NCBI GenBank assembly: GCA_016715905.1
Contig: JADJXI010000005.1
Span: 372,001-436,000 of the forward strand
Reading direction: 5' to 3'
Source: Sphingobacteriaceae bacterium
GTDB lineage: Bacteria; Bacteroidota; Bacteroidia; B-17B0; Aurantibacillaceae
DNA: 64,000 nucleotides
The notes under the pieces were generated by a model. The model was not told the DNA's origin, searched no databases, and worked only from the letters and a program-made list of their open reading frames with translations. Below, piece after piece: positions 17,942-25,229 of the stretch (positions are counted from its first letter, which is position 1; each line of letters starts with the position of its first letter). Made by a program: the position numbers and the translations under genes.

Positions 17942-19456
17942 GTGGACACACCCCAGTTTTACAACCTGTTAAAATTTAGATCTTTGAAATGCATACTCTG
18001 CTTGCTTCTACTTTTGAGTTCATTTGTTGTAAAATCACAGGATAATTCCGATCAAGTAAATGCAAGAATCGATTCTGTACGGAATTTGATCAGTAAGACT
18101 AAGTCGGATACGGTGTTGATCGACTTACAAATTCAATTGGCGAAATTAAGTTCAAATCAAAGGATTTCATTTTGGGACAGTTTACTGGCAAAAGCGGAGA
18201 ACCTTCAGAATATTTCATTGCAATCTAAATTGACCGATAAAATAGGTCTTTTGTACTATCAGGTTTCTAACTTTCAAAAGGCCATGCAGTATTGGGTTCT
18301 GAATTTGAAGCTTAGTGAAAGAATTGGAGACCCAAATGAAATCTCAGAATCGTTGAATAATGTTGGCTATTTGTATTATTGCAGGGGAGACATTCCGAAG
18401 TGTTTGGATTATTACCATCGGAGTTTAAAGATCAAGGAAAAAATTGGCAATAGATATAGTGTTGCTGCTTCATTAAACAACATTGGTGCTGTTTACCTTC
18501 AACAACAGGATCTTGAGAATGCTTTAAAATACATGCTAAGATGTCTGGAAATTATTGAGGGATCAAATGAAAAAGGAAATATTGTTAGTGTGATGTTGAA
18601 CTTAGCAAGCATTTACAAGGAAATGGGGGAATACAATAAATCATTGACTTATAATTATAAAAGTTTAAAACTTAGTGAAGAAATAAATGATGTTGATGGG
18701 ATTGCGGTGTCCTTGAACAACCTGGGTACTGTTTACAGCTACAGAGGTTTAAATGATAGTGCAATGTATTTCTACAAACGGGGTCTTGAAATTAGAGAGA
18801 AGTTTAATGAAAAGTCAGGCACTGCTGCCTTATTGGATAACATTGGAATGATATACGAAGAACAGAATAAATTGGATCTGGCCTATGATTACGCAAAGCA
18901 AGGTCTTGACCTTGCAAGTGAATTGGGCCTCACCATACAGATCCGTAATTCGGCACGCACATTAAGAAAGATCTTTCATAAGAAAAAACAATACAAGGAA
19001 GAATTGGAAATGTATGAATTGGAAATTAAGATGCGAGATTCGTTGGACAATGAAAATAATAGAAGAGTTTCTTTAAGAAACCAATTAAAGTACGAATACG
19101 AGAAACAGGCAGCAGCAGATTCAGTAGCACATGCGAAAGAATCTGAAGTAAAAAATGCAGAACTGGCAAAACAAAATTCAGAAATAAAAGCTAAGAAAAA
19201 TCAACAGTACGCGCTGTTCGGTGGGATGACTTTGGTGCTGATATTCGCCGGTTTCATGTTTAATAGGTTCAGGGTAACTCAAAATCAAAAAAGAGTAATT
19301 GAACATCAAAAAGAAATTGTGGAAATACAGAAGCAATTGGTAGAAGAAAAACAACAAGAAATTTTAGATTCTATTCATTATGCCCGAAGGATTCAAATGG
19401 CGCAAATTCCGAGCGAAAAGATAGTTTTCAATAAACTAGAGAAACTAAGAAAATAG
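17942..19456 (+). CDS. TPR-repeat membrane protein with a truncated sensor/phosphatase-type C-terminus
   Basis: 504 residues: signal peptide (ending near VVKSQ), six or seven tetratricopeptide repeats (about 75-370, e.g. SLNNVGYLYYCRGD, SLNNIGAVYLQQQD), a coiled segment rich in Ala/Lys/Glu, one membrane helix at about 422-440, and a second coiled coil ending DSIHYARRIQMAQIP. In longer Bacteroidota proteins this last motif leads into a SpoIIE-type phosphatase domain; here the protein stops within 20 residues. It is either a stable short variant or a truncation. The start is GTG at 17942; TTG at about 17981 is an alternative. It lies 13 bases after the antiporter gene. Confidence 0.85.
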   Translation: MDTPQFYNLLKFRSLKCILCLLLLLSSFVVKSQDNSDQVNARIDSVRNLISKTKSDTVLIDLQIQLAKLSSNQRISFWDSLLAKAENLQNISLQSKLTDKIGLLYYQVSNFQKAMQYWVLNLKLSERIGDPNEISESLNNVGYLYYCRGDIPKCLDYYHRSLKIKEKIGNRYSVAASLNNIGAVYLQQQDLENALKYMLRCLEIIEGSNEKGNIVSVMLNLASIYKEMGEYNKSLTYNYKSLKLSEEINDVDGIAVSLNNLGTVYSYRGLNDSAMYFYKRGLEIREKFNEKSGTAALLDNIGMIYEEQNKLDLAYDYAKQGLDLASELGLTIQIRNSARTLRKIFHKKKQYKEELEMYELEIKMRDSLDNENNRRVSLRNQLKYEYEKQAAADSVAHAKESEVKNAELAKQNSEIKAKKNQQYALFGGMTLVLIFAGFMFNRFRVTQNQKRVIEHQKEIVEIQKQLVEEKQQEILDSIHYARRIQMAQIPSEKIVFNKLEKLRK

Positions 19457-19532
19457 TTATCTCAACTTTTATTCCCATTTTTTATTGATAAAACCAATTG
19501 TTGTGGGTTAAATATGTACTAATTATTGAAAC

Positions 19533-19566
19533 AAAAAAACCCGTCTTAATGCGGGGGTTTTTGTTT
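19533..19566 (+). terminator. Rho-independent terminator
   Basis: An A-run, then CCCG, an eight-base loop, CGGGGG and a T-rich tail, about 80 bases after the TPR gene. The stem has a small G bulge. The A and T tails suggest it could work in both directions. Confidence 0.6.
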
Positions 19567-19610
19567 TAGGTTTCCGTTTATGAAAGCAAGCTTTCAACGA
19601 TTCTATCTAA

Positions 19611-19640
19611 AACAAAAAATCCGCTTATCGCGGACTTTTG
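19611..19640 (-). terminator. Terminator of tRNA-Phe
   Basis: On the minus strand GTCCGC, loop, GCGGA and a run of six T lie just beyond the 3' end of the tRNA at 19651. This is a compact and convincing Rho-independent terminator. Confidence 0.75.
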
Positions 19641-19650
19641 CATTTATTCG

Positions 19651-19723
19651 TGGTACCTGCTGGAATCGAACCAGCGACACAAGGATTTTCAGTCCTTTGC
19701 TCTACCAACTGAGCTAAGGTACC
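19651..19723 (-). tRNA. tRNA-Phe (anticodon GAA)
   Basis: On the minus strand the 73-base gene begins GGTACCTTAGCTCAG and shows the full cloverleaf: acceptor GGTACCT/AGGTACC, D arm with GCTC/GAGC, anticodon loop CTGAAAA (anticodon GAA), and T arm CTGG-TTCGATTC-CAG. The discriminator is A and CCA is not encoded. The acceptor contains GGTACC, which is its own reverse complement. Its promoter lies at 19884-19913, about 155 bases upstream, and the intervening leader holds tandem copies of the first part of the tRNA. Confidence 0.95.
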
Positions 19724-19820
19724 AGCTCATTTATTTTTCTGTGACCTTGCTCTACCTCCGCCGCGGCGGATGAGCTAAGGTACCAGCTCATTTATTTTTC
19801 TGTGACCTTGCTCTACCTCC
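19711..19820. repeat. Tandem 49-bp repeats (61-bp period) containing the tRNA-Phe 5' end
   Basis: The 49 bases at 19711-19759 and 19772-19820 are identical. Each starts with the 13 bases complementary to the tRNA-Phe 5' end, then a spacer, then the complement of the D-arm piece GGTAGAGCAA. The second copy (19772-19784) therefore looks like a partial tRNA duplicate upstream of the real gene on the minus strand. Confidence 0.85.
19757..19770. repeat. Perfect GC-rich palindrome in the tRNA-Phe partial copy
   Basis: TCCGCCGCGGCGGA is its own reverse complement. It takes the place of the three bases GTT between GCTCA and GGTAGAGC of the D loop in the duplicated tRNA piece. Its base composition is unlike the surrounding AT-rich DNA. 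Confidence 0.8.
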
Positions 19821-19843
19821 CGATAGTTCGCCGTGGCGAATCG
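19821..19843. repeat. Second GC-rich hairpin beside a tRNA D-arm fragment
   Basis: CGAT-AG-TTCGCC-GT-GGCGAA-TCG forms a six-base perfect stem flanked by extra pairing. It directly abuts the second GGTAGAGCAA fragment, in the same relative position as the palindrome at 19757. Confidence 0.7.
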
Positions 19844-19883
19844 GCATGAACTTGGTTAACAGTTCTCTCTAATTCAGAGGGTG

Positions 19884-19913
19884 CAAAATTACATATTTTA
19901 TCCTTTCTGCAAA
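19884..19913 (-). promoter_or_regulatory. Promoter of tRNA-Phe
   Basis: On the minus strand TTTG (19913-19910) and TAATTTTG (19891-19884) are separated by 18 bases, matching the Bacteroidota -33/-7 pair. Transcription would start near 19877 and run through both partial tRNA copies. Confidence 0.65.
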
Positions 19914-19976
19914 ATAATTATAAAAAAAAGCTAAAGGCCTCAAACTGCGATATTATTCAATTATCTTAGACTTCTC

Positions 19977-20693
19977 GTGAAATTAGTATTAGATATTGGC
20001 AATACCTGCATAAAATATGCCCTATTTAACGGGAATGCGATGGTTGAACTTGGTAATTTCTCACATATTGATTTATTTCTGGATAAAAAAAAGCTTTTAG
20101 ATAAGGTAACTTCTATTGTAGCAGCTTCAGTTACTACCCTCCATGAGATTATTCAAAGCAAATTAAGTCATATCCCTTTCCGGGTTTTTACACCAAGATC
20201 CGCAACACCTTTAATTAATAAATATGAAAGTCCGGATTCCTTAGGAACCGATCGTATTTTGGCATCGGTAGGCTCTTATCTTTTATATCCCAATACCAAT
20301 GTGCTCACTATTGATGCGGGAACATGCATTAAATATAACTTTGTAAATCAACAAAACGAGTTTGTTGGAGGTGCTATTTCACCTGGTTTTCAAATGCGAT
20401 TAAAGGCATTGCACGAGTACACTTCCGCATTGCCGCTTATAGCAGCAGATTTTAATTATGATAAATTAACAGGTACAAATACCCGGGATTCAATTTTATC
20501 CGGTGTGCTTACAGCCACGGCTTTAGAGGTAGAAGCAGTAATTACTCAGTATAAAATAAAGTATCCTGATTTGATTGTTGGATTAACCGGCGGCGATGCA
20601 GCATATTTGGGCAAACAACTGAAAAATCGTTTCTTTACCGAACCAAATTTAATTTTAAACGGACTAAACTCCATACAGTTTCATGATCGGTAA
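19977..20693 (+). CDS. coaX: Type III pantothenate kinase
   Basis: 238 residues; first step of coenzyme A synthesis (ATP + pantothenate to 4'-phosphopantothenate). Motifs: DIGNTCIKYALF at the start (phosphate-1 loop, Asp), the GTDRILASVG pantothenate-binding segment at about 85-95, and TIDAGTCIKYNFV at about 112-125. Length is normal for the family. The start is GTG at 19977, followed directly by KLVLDIGN; no ATG is available in frame upstream. The stop overlaps the next gene by 11 bases, so it heads the coaX/outer-membrane protein/lptC operon. Confidence 0.95.
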   Translation: MKLVLDIGNTCIKYALFNGNAMVELGNFSHIDLFLDKKKLLDKVTSIVAASVTTLHEIIQSKLSHIPFRVFTPRSATPLINKYESPDSLGTDRILASVGSYLLYPNTNVLTIDAGTCIKYNFVNQQNEFVGGAISPGFQMRLKALHEYTSALPLIAADFNYDKLTGTNTRDSILSGVLTATALEVEAVITQYKIKYPDLIVGLTGGDAAYLGKQLKNRFFTEPNLILNGLNSIQFHDR

Positions 20694-22119
20694 ATATCGT
20701 GGTATATTTTTTCTAATTCTGATTACAAAAATTCTGTTTAGTCAGAATAATACATTTAGTCCATATTCAAGGTATGGTTTAGGAGAAATTAATCCCTCTA
20801 CTTTTGCGCACAATGCAGGAATGGGAGGAGCACATATTGCCTTAAAGCCGGATTCGGTTATACCCCTTTTTATCAATGCAGGAAATCCTGCTGCTTATTC
20901 GCTGGTTCGCTTAACTACTTTGGAAGTGGGTGGAACTTTTTTTTATTCTGATTTCAGTAGTCAATCTTCTTCTTTAAAAAAATGGAGTACCAATTTTTCA
21001 TATGCGTCGTTGGCTTTTCCGGTGGGAAATAAAGGTGGTTCTTGTTTAGGTATTGCGCCTTACAGTAATTTAGGTTATGATTTAGAATCCAAAACTGAAA
21101 TAAGCGGAATTGGTGATGTCAAATATTTGTATCAAGGAAATGGTGGATTAAATAAAGCTTATTTAGGATATGGCGTGATGCCGTTTAGTGAACGTTTGAT
21201 AAAATTCAGAACAAAAAATTTATATATAGCTGATTCCATGAAAAAATTATCACATGGCGCTTATCGGTTTAGGCAAGGTATAAACAAATTATTGAGCGAT
21301 TTGAGTTTTGGTGTAAACGTAAATTATTTGTTTGGATCTTTGCAACAAACCTCTCGCGTGGTGTTTCCTAATACTTTATTATATAATAATACTTATTATG
21401 ATCAAACAGTAAACATGGGTGATTTTACTGGTAATGCAGGAATGCAAATGGCATTCACCATTGATAGTGCCGGTAAAAAAGTAAATAGAAGAGCGTTAAA
21501 GGAAAAAGTAAAAATAACGGCCGGCGCCTTTTATGCGCTCAATAATACTATAAATGCAAGTTATAATAGTGCAGGATTTAATTACATATTGAATGGTTTT
21601 GGCGATGAAATTTTTAGAGATACTATTTTATATCAAGTAAATCAATCGGGTAAAATAACTTTGCCGGCAGAAATTGGTGTAGGTTTAGGGTTTAAAAAAG
21701 GAGAAAGAATAAATATAGTTGCAGATGCTGCAATCACACAATGGAGTGCATTTAAATATCTTAACTCAACTGATACGTATAAAGATAATTTACGGGCAGC
21801 GGTTGGTTTAAACTATGTGCCCGAAAAATATGCGGCGGGCAATGGTGCTTTTTGGAAGAGGATAAATTATAGGTTTGGTCTCAATTATCAAAGCGGATTT
21901 ATACAATTAGCAAATGGTGGTTTAATTAATTCGTATGCTATTAATGCGGGTGTAGGCTTACCGGTTGGTATTGGCCGATTAAACTCTATGGTGAATATAA
22001 GCGGATCATATGGCCAAACGGGACCAAGCTCGGGATCCGGGACTAAAGAAAATTTTTGGCGCGTAACTTTTGGATTTAATTTTTCTGACCGATGGTTTCA
22101 GAAATTCAGATACGATTGA
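20683..22119 (+). CDS. Outer-membrane beta-barrel protein (FadL/PorV-like fold), function unknown
   Basis: 478 residues with a signal peptide (KILFSQ) followed by FSPYSRYGLGEINPSTFAHN, a start seen in a group of Bacteroidota outer-membrane proteins encoded next to coaX and lptC. The rest is beta-rich with alternating aromatic strands and ends in FSDRWFQKFRYD. No enzymatic motif is seen. The gene overlaps coaX by 11 bases and is followed 14 bases later by lptC. An accessory role in envelope assembly is inferred only from that context. Confidence 0.75.
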   Translation: MIGKYRGIFFLILITKILFSQNNTFSPYSRYGLGEINPSTFAHNAGMGGAHIALKPDSVIPLFINAGNPAAYSLVRLTTLEVGGTFFYSDFSSQSSSLKKWSTNFSYASLAFPVGNKGGSCLGIAPYSNLGYDLESKTEISGIGDVKYLYQGNGGLNKAYLGYGVMPFSERLIKFRTKNLYIADSMKKLSHGAYRFRQGINKLLSDLSFGVNVNYLFGSLQQTSRVVFPNTLLYNNTYYDQTVNMGDFTGNAGMQMAFTIDSAGKKVNRRALKEKVKITAGAFYALNNTINASYNSAGFNYILNGFGDEIFRDTILYQVNQSGKITLPAEIGVGLGFKKGERINIVADAAITQWSAFKYLNSTDTYKDNLRAAVGLNYVPEKYAAGNGAFWKRINYRFGLNYQSGFIQLANGGLINSYAINAGVGLPVGIGRLNSMVNISGSYGQTGPSSGSGTKENFWRVTFGFNFSDRWFQKFRYD

Positions 22120-22133
22120 TCTGATAAAAAATA

Positions 22134-22691
22134 ATGAGGTATACATTCATAATTTTTAGCACTTTGTTTTGTTCACTTCTGATTATGTCATGCACCAATG
22201 ATATGAAGCAGGTAATGAATCTCCCTACTATTCAAAAAAGACCCTCTCAAATCGGAGACAGCGTTACTATGTTATATACCGATAGTGCCTTGTTGAAAGT
22301 GGTTGTTAAAGCCAATCGCATGTTAGTTTTTGATAAAGAAGTAAGCGAACCCTTTACTGTATTAACGAATGGTTTATTTGTTACATTTTATGATGATGAA
22401 GAAAAGATTTCAAGCACATTAAAAGCCAGATATGGAGTACGATTTGATCATAGTAAACGCATGGAAGCCAAGTATGGCGTGGAGGTGATTAATAGAGATG
22501 GCAATAAGTTAGAGACTGAAAAATTGATTTGGGATGAACCCAAAAAATTAATCTATACGGATGCTCATGTTAAAATTACTACAGAAAAAGAAATTATAAC
22601 AGGCAAAGGATTAGAAAGCAATCAGGATTTTACAAAGTATAGTTTAAAAGAAATTACCGGAATTTTAAAAATTAAAAACAATGAGCTCTGA
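22134..22691 (+). CDS. lptC: LPS export ABC transporter periplasmic protein LptC
   Basis: 185 residues with a lipoprotein signal (LLIMSCTND, Cys at about 20). The mature part matches the LptC beta-jellyroll: a VTMLYTDSALLKVVVKANRM strand set, FYDDEEKISSTLKARYGV, VINRDGNKLETEKLIWD and a final KEIITGKGLESNQDFTKYS. The protein would receive LPS from the LptB2FG exporter and pass it on towards LptA/LptD. It lies in the coaX operon. A gene for an LptF/G-type permease is at 36216 in this window. Confidence 0.88.
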   Translation: MRYTFIIFSTLFCSLLIMSCTNDMKQVMNLPTIQKRPSQIGDSVTMLYTDSALLKVVVKANRMLVFDKEVSEPFTVLTNGLFVTFYDDEEKISSTLKARYGVRFDHSKRMEAKYGVEVINRDGNKLETEKLIWDEPKKLIYTDAHVKITTEKEIITGKGLESNQDFTKYSLKEITGILKIKNNEL

Positions 22692-22920
22692 TATTAAAAA
22701 TAATTTATTCATTATTATTGAACGCATGTGGCTTGTTGGGGCGGCATTAGGCGTTTTAATTACAGTTTACTTTTTAATTGTAGGAGATAATGATAGTGCC
22801 TTATTCTTTTTCGCATTTTTTATTTTATCATCGGTTCTTTATCTAGCTCGAAAAAGTCAGCGTAAAAAACAGGAAGCTTATTTGAATCAGAAAAATCAAA
22901 ATAATAAACCGAAGAATTAA
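22681..22920 (+). CDS. Small two-helix membrane protein, hypothetical
   Basis: 79 residues, starting 11 bases inside the end of lptC. There are two hydrophobic segments (about 16-36 and 41-58), then a basic, Gln/Asn-rich tail. No family is recognised. The overlap points to translational coupling with lptC. The stop codon lies in the loop of a strong inverted repeat that probably ends the operon. Confidence 0.7.
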   Translation: MSSDIKNNLFIIIERMWLVGAALGVLITVYFLIVGDNDSALFFFAFFILSSVLYLARKSQRKKQEAYLNQKNQNNKPKN

Positions 22921-22934
22921 TCTGCGGTTTATTA
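22902..22934. terminator. Bidirectional terminator between convergent genes
   Basis: TAATAAACCG and CGGTTTATTA form a perfect ten-base stem with a 13-base loop containing the stop codon of the 79-residue protein. It lies between that gene and the convergent vWA gene. Confidence 0.65.
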
Positions 22935-22950
22935 AAATTTCGCATTCTAT

Positions 22951-24822
22951 TTACTTTTTAGCCATCATTTCGGCCATTTCTACTAATCTGATGAATTCTG
23001 CGCGATAACCTTCTTCATCTTTTCCTTTTGCAGATTTGGCCAGTGCCAATACACTTTTGTAATCTGCCTGACCTTTAAATTTAGAATCACGTAATAACAT
23101 TCCAAAGGCTGAAACTGCTGAAGCAAATTTGCAATTTTCGCTGGCGGAAGAGAATTTTTTTAATTGATCATCTACAACTTCAGTAATCAGTTTAGAATGT
23201 TCTTCATTTGGTTCTTTATATCGGAATTTAACGGTAAGTATTTCATTGCTGCTAATATTTGTTTTAGTTTGTATGACTTGATATTTAAGCGGGTCAATTG
23301 AAGCTGTTTCTTCAGTTGATCCAGCCGGAATAATTTCATACAAAGCGGTTACGGTGTGCCCTGCTCCTAATTCACCGGCATCTTTCTTATCATCATTAAA
23401 ATCTTCATTGGCTAAAACTCTGTTTTCATATCCTACCAATCGATATGCTTTTACTTTAGCCGGGTTAAATTCAATTTGAATTTTTACGTCTTTGGCAATG
23501 GTTACCAAAGTACCACCCATTTCATTTACCAATACTTTTTTAGCTTCCATGATATTATCTATATAGGCATAATTACCATTACCTTTATCTGCTAATTGTT
23601 CCATTTTAGCATCTTTGTAATTTCCGGTCCCGAATCCAAGTACGGTTAAATAAACTCCCGATTCTCTCTTTTCTTCTATTAACCGTACCATTTCTCCATC
23701 ACTTCTTGCGCCAATATTAAAATCTCCATCAGTTGCAAGTATCACTCTGTTGTTTCCGCCTTTAATAAAATTTTCTTTAGCCACGTTGTAAGCTAATTTT
23801 ATACCTGCGCCCCCTGCTGTTGATCCACCGGCCTGCAATTCTTCAATTGCTGCCATAATTTTATCCTTTTCACTGCCTGAAGTAGAAGGCAGCACTAATC
23901 CGGCTGCACCGGCGTAAACAACAATTGAAATTCTATCTTGTGGTCGCATTTGCTCAACTAACAAACGAATTCCAGATTTTACTAAGGGTAATTTATTTGC
24001 CGTCATCATAGAACCGGATACATCCAGTAAAAAAACTAAATTATTGGCCGGCATGCTTGTGGTACTTATTTCTTTTCCCTGAATGCCAATATGCACAATG
24101 CGGTGTTCTTTATTCCATGCACACTCAGTATATTCAGTTTGAATAGAAAATGGAACCTTACCTTTTGGTTTTTTATAGCTGTAAGAAAAATAATTTATCA
24201 TTTCCTCAATCCGAACAGCATCAGCGGGTGGTAACGAACCGTTGGTAATTAATCGCCTAACATTACTATAGGAAGCCCTGTCAACATCAATACTCATGGT
24301 TGAAAGAGGATTTTTATTTACTTCTTTAAACTCATTGTCTTGTATGTGTTTATATTCTTCGGTATTAAAATTACCGGCATCATATCCGGAAGGCATAGGG
24401 GAGTAGGCATAACTTTCAGCACATTTCATTCCATGATATCTGCCTCCTATTTTTTCACGTTCTGTTTTCTTATCCACTAAATCATGTACAGCTACATTTT
24501 CTAAAGCAATATCATTTAAAGTGGTAGAACTTGATGTAATACTTATTTTTTCAGTTTTATTTTCATAGGCCTTGTGACTTGATTTTATTACATATTTACC
24601 GAAAGGTGGAGTTTTAAAGCAATAGTCACCATTATTATTGGTATAAACAGTTTCAATTAAACTATCATTTCGAAATAATTGAACTTTGGCTTTGTGTAGT
24701 CCCTTGCCTGAATCACTTGTTTTTACATGTCCGCAGATATTTGCAATTTTAGATTTACTGCTGTTTTGACTATTTAATATTAGGGTCAAAAACATAAAGA
24801 GGCTTATTAATTGAGTTTTCAT
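22951..24822 (-). CDS. vWA-domain protein of the YfbK type with DUF3520
   Basis: About 623 residues: signal peptide (LILNSQ), a carboxypeptidase-regulatory-like beta-sandwich (about 30-105), a vWF_A-associated N-terminal domain (about 150-260, with NPLSTMSIDVDRASYSNVRR), a von Willebrand A domain with the MIDAS motif DVSGSM (about 268) and ATDGDFN (about 365), and a C-terminal DUF3520 domain (about 440-620). Members are exported metal-ion-dependent adhesion-type proteins of unclear function. I took the ATG at 24822, where the signal peptide begins; the reading frame extends 25 further unlike residues upstream. Confidence 0.9.
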   Translation of the reverse strand: MKTQLISLFMFLTLILNSQNSSKSKIANICGHVKTSDSGKGLHKAKVQLFRNDSLIETVYTNNNGDYCFKTPPFGKYVIKSSHKAYENKTEKISITSSSTTLNDIALENVAVHDLVDKKTEREKIGGRYHGMKCAESYAYSPMPSGYDAGNFNTEEYKHIQDNEFKEVNKNPLSTMSIDVDRASYSNVRRLITNGSLPPADAVRIEEMINYFSYSYKKPKGKVPFSIQTEYTECAWNKEHRIVHIGIQGKEISTTSMPANNLVFLLDVSGSMMTANKLPLVKSGIRLLVEQMRPQDRISIVVYAGAAGLVLPSTSGSEKDKIMAAIEELQAGGSTAGGAGIKLAYNVAKENFIKGGNNRVILATDGDFNIGARSDGEMVRLIEEKRESGVYLTVLGFGTGNYKDAKMEQLADKGNGNYAYIDNIMEAKKVLVNEMGGTLVTIAKDVKIQIEFNPAKVKAYRLVGYENRVLANEDFNDDKKDAGELGAGHTVTALYEIIPAGSTEETASIDPLKYQVIQTKTNISSNEILTVKFRYKEPNEEHSKLITEVVDDQLKKFSSASENCKFASAVSAFGMLLRDSKFKGQADYKSVLALAKSAKGKDEEGYRAEFIRLVEMAEMMAKK

Positions 24823-24898
24823 AACTAAAGGTTTTAATTTATTGTTTAGATGAGTAGCTTTACCACATTCCATAAATAAAACGGAATTATTTCTCAAT

Positions 24899-24914
24899 AT
24901 TCTGATTCAGAATG
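24899..24914. promoter_or_regulatory. Short inverted repeat upstream of the vWA gene
   Basis: ATTCTGA-T-TCAGAAT is a perfect seven-base inverted repeat, about 77 bases before the vWA start on the minus strand. It could be an operator or simply a small hairpin. Confidence 0.3.
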
Positions 24915-24994
24915 ATTTTAACGGTGCTGTTTGAAGCTATGAATAAGGCGTAAGGGTCTGATTATTAACATTTTTAAACAAAGATGAATTTAAC

Positions 24995-25146
24995 TTGGTA
25001 TAGAATTTGTCATCCTATACGTATGGTGATGTTTTTTGAGATTAAGCATACACCATTAACCGACAGTATTTACTTCAGTAAATACTGGGATACGGGAAAT
25101 AGGGTTCAACCCTCAAAAGCCATCTGTAAAAGATGGCTTTTTTCTT
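24995..25146 (+). ncRNA. Candidate structured RNA or leader with terminator
   Basis: The 247 bases between the vWA and PorE-like start codons hold no convincing gene but much pairing: CAGTATTTAC-TTCA-GTAAATACTG (25064-25087), a perfect ten-base stem; TTTTGAG (25034-25040) able to pair with CTCAAAA (25113-25119); and a strong terminator (25116-25146). A long rod with an open centre and a terminator recalls 6S RNA (6S-Flavo type), but I see no decisive sequence motif. A regulatory leader of the next gene is the alternative. The terminator partly competes with the outer stem. Confidence 0.45.
25116..25146 (+). terminator. Strong Rho-independent terminator upstream of the PorE-like gene
   Basis: AAAAGCCATCT-GTAAA-AGATGGCTTTT followed by more T. 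It ends 84 bases before the ATG at 25230, so it must end a short upstream RNA or attenuate the gene. Confidence 0.8.
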
Positions 25147-25229
25147 TTTATTCTTCAACATTTTTACACAAGATGTTAAGTGGGGGTCATTCGCATCAAC
25201 ATTTTTTTAATTTTGAACTCCTTTTAAAA

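Noticed and set aside
19582..19595. TGAAAGC-AA-GCTTTCA inverted repeat as a regulatory site
   Set aside because: A short stem with a two-base loop between two terminators; no gene start nearby that it could control.
24984..25229. Upstream extension of the PorE-like protein beginning MNLTWYRIC
   Set aside because: It runs through a terminator and stems with no protein-like composition. A signal peptide begins at the ATG at 25230, so this was not taken as coding.
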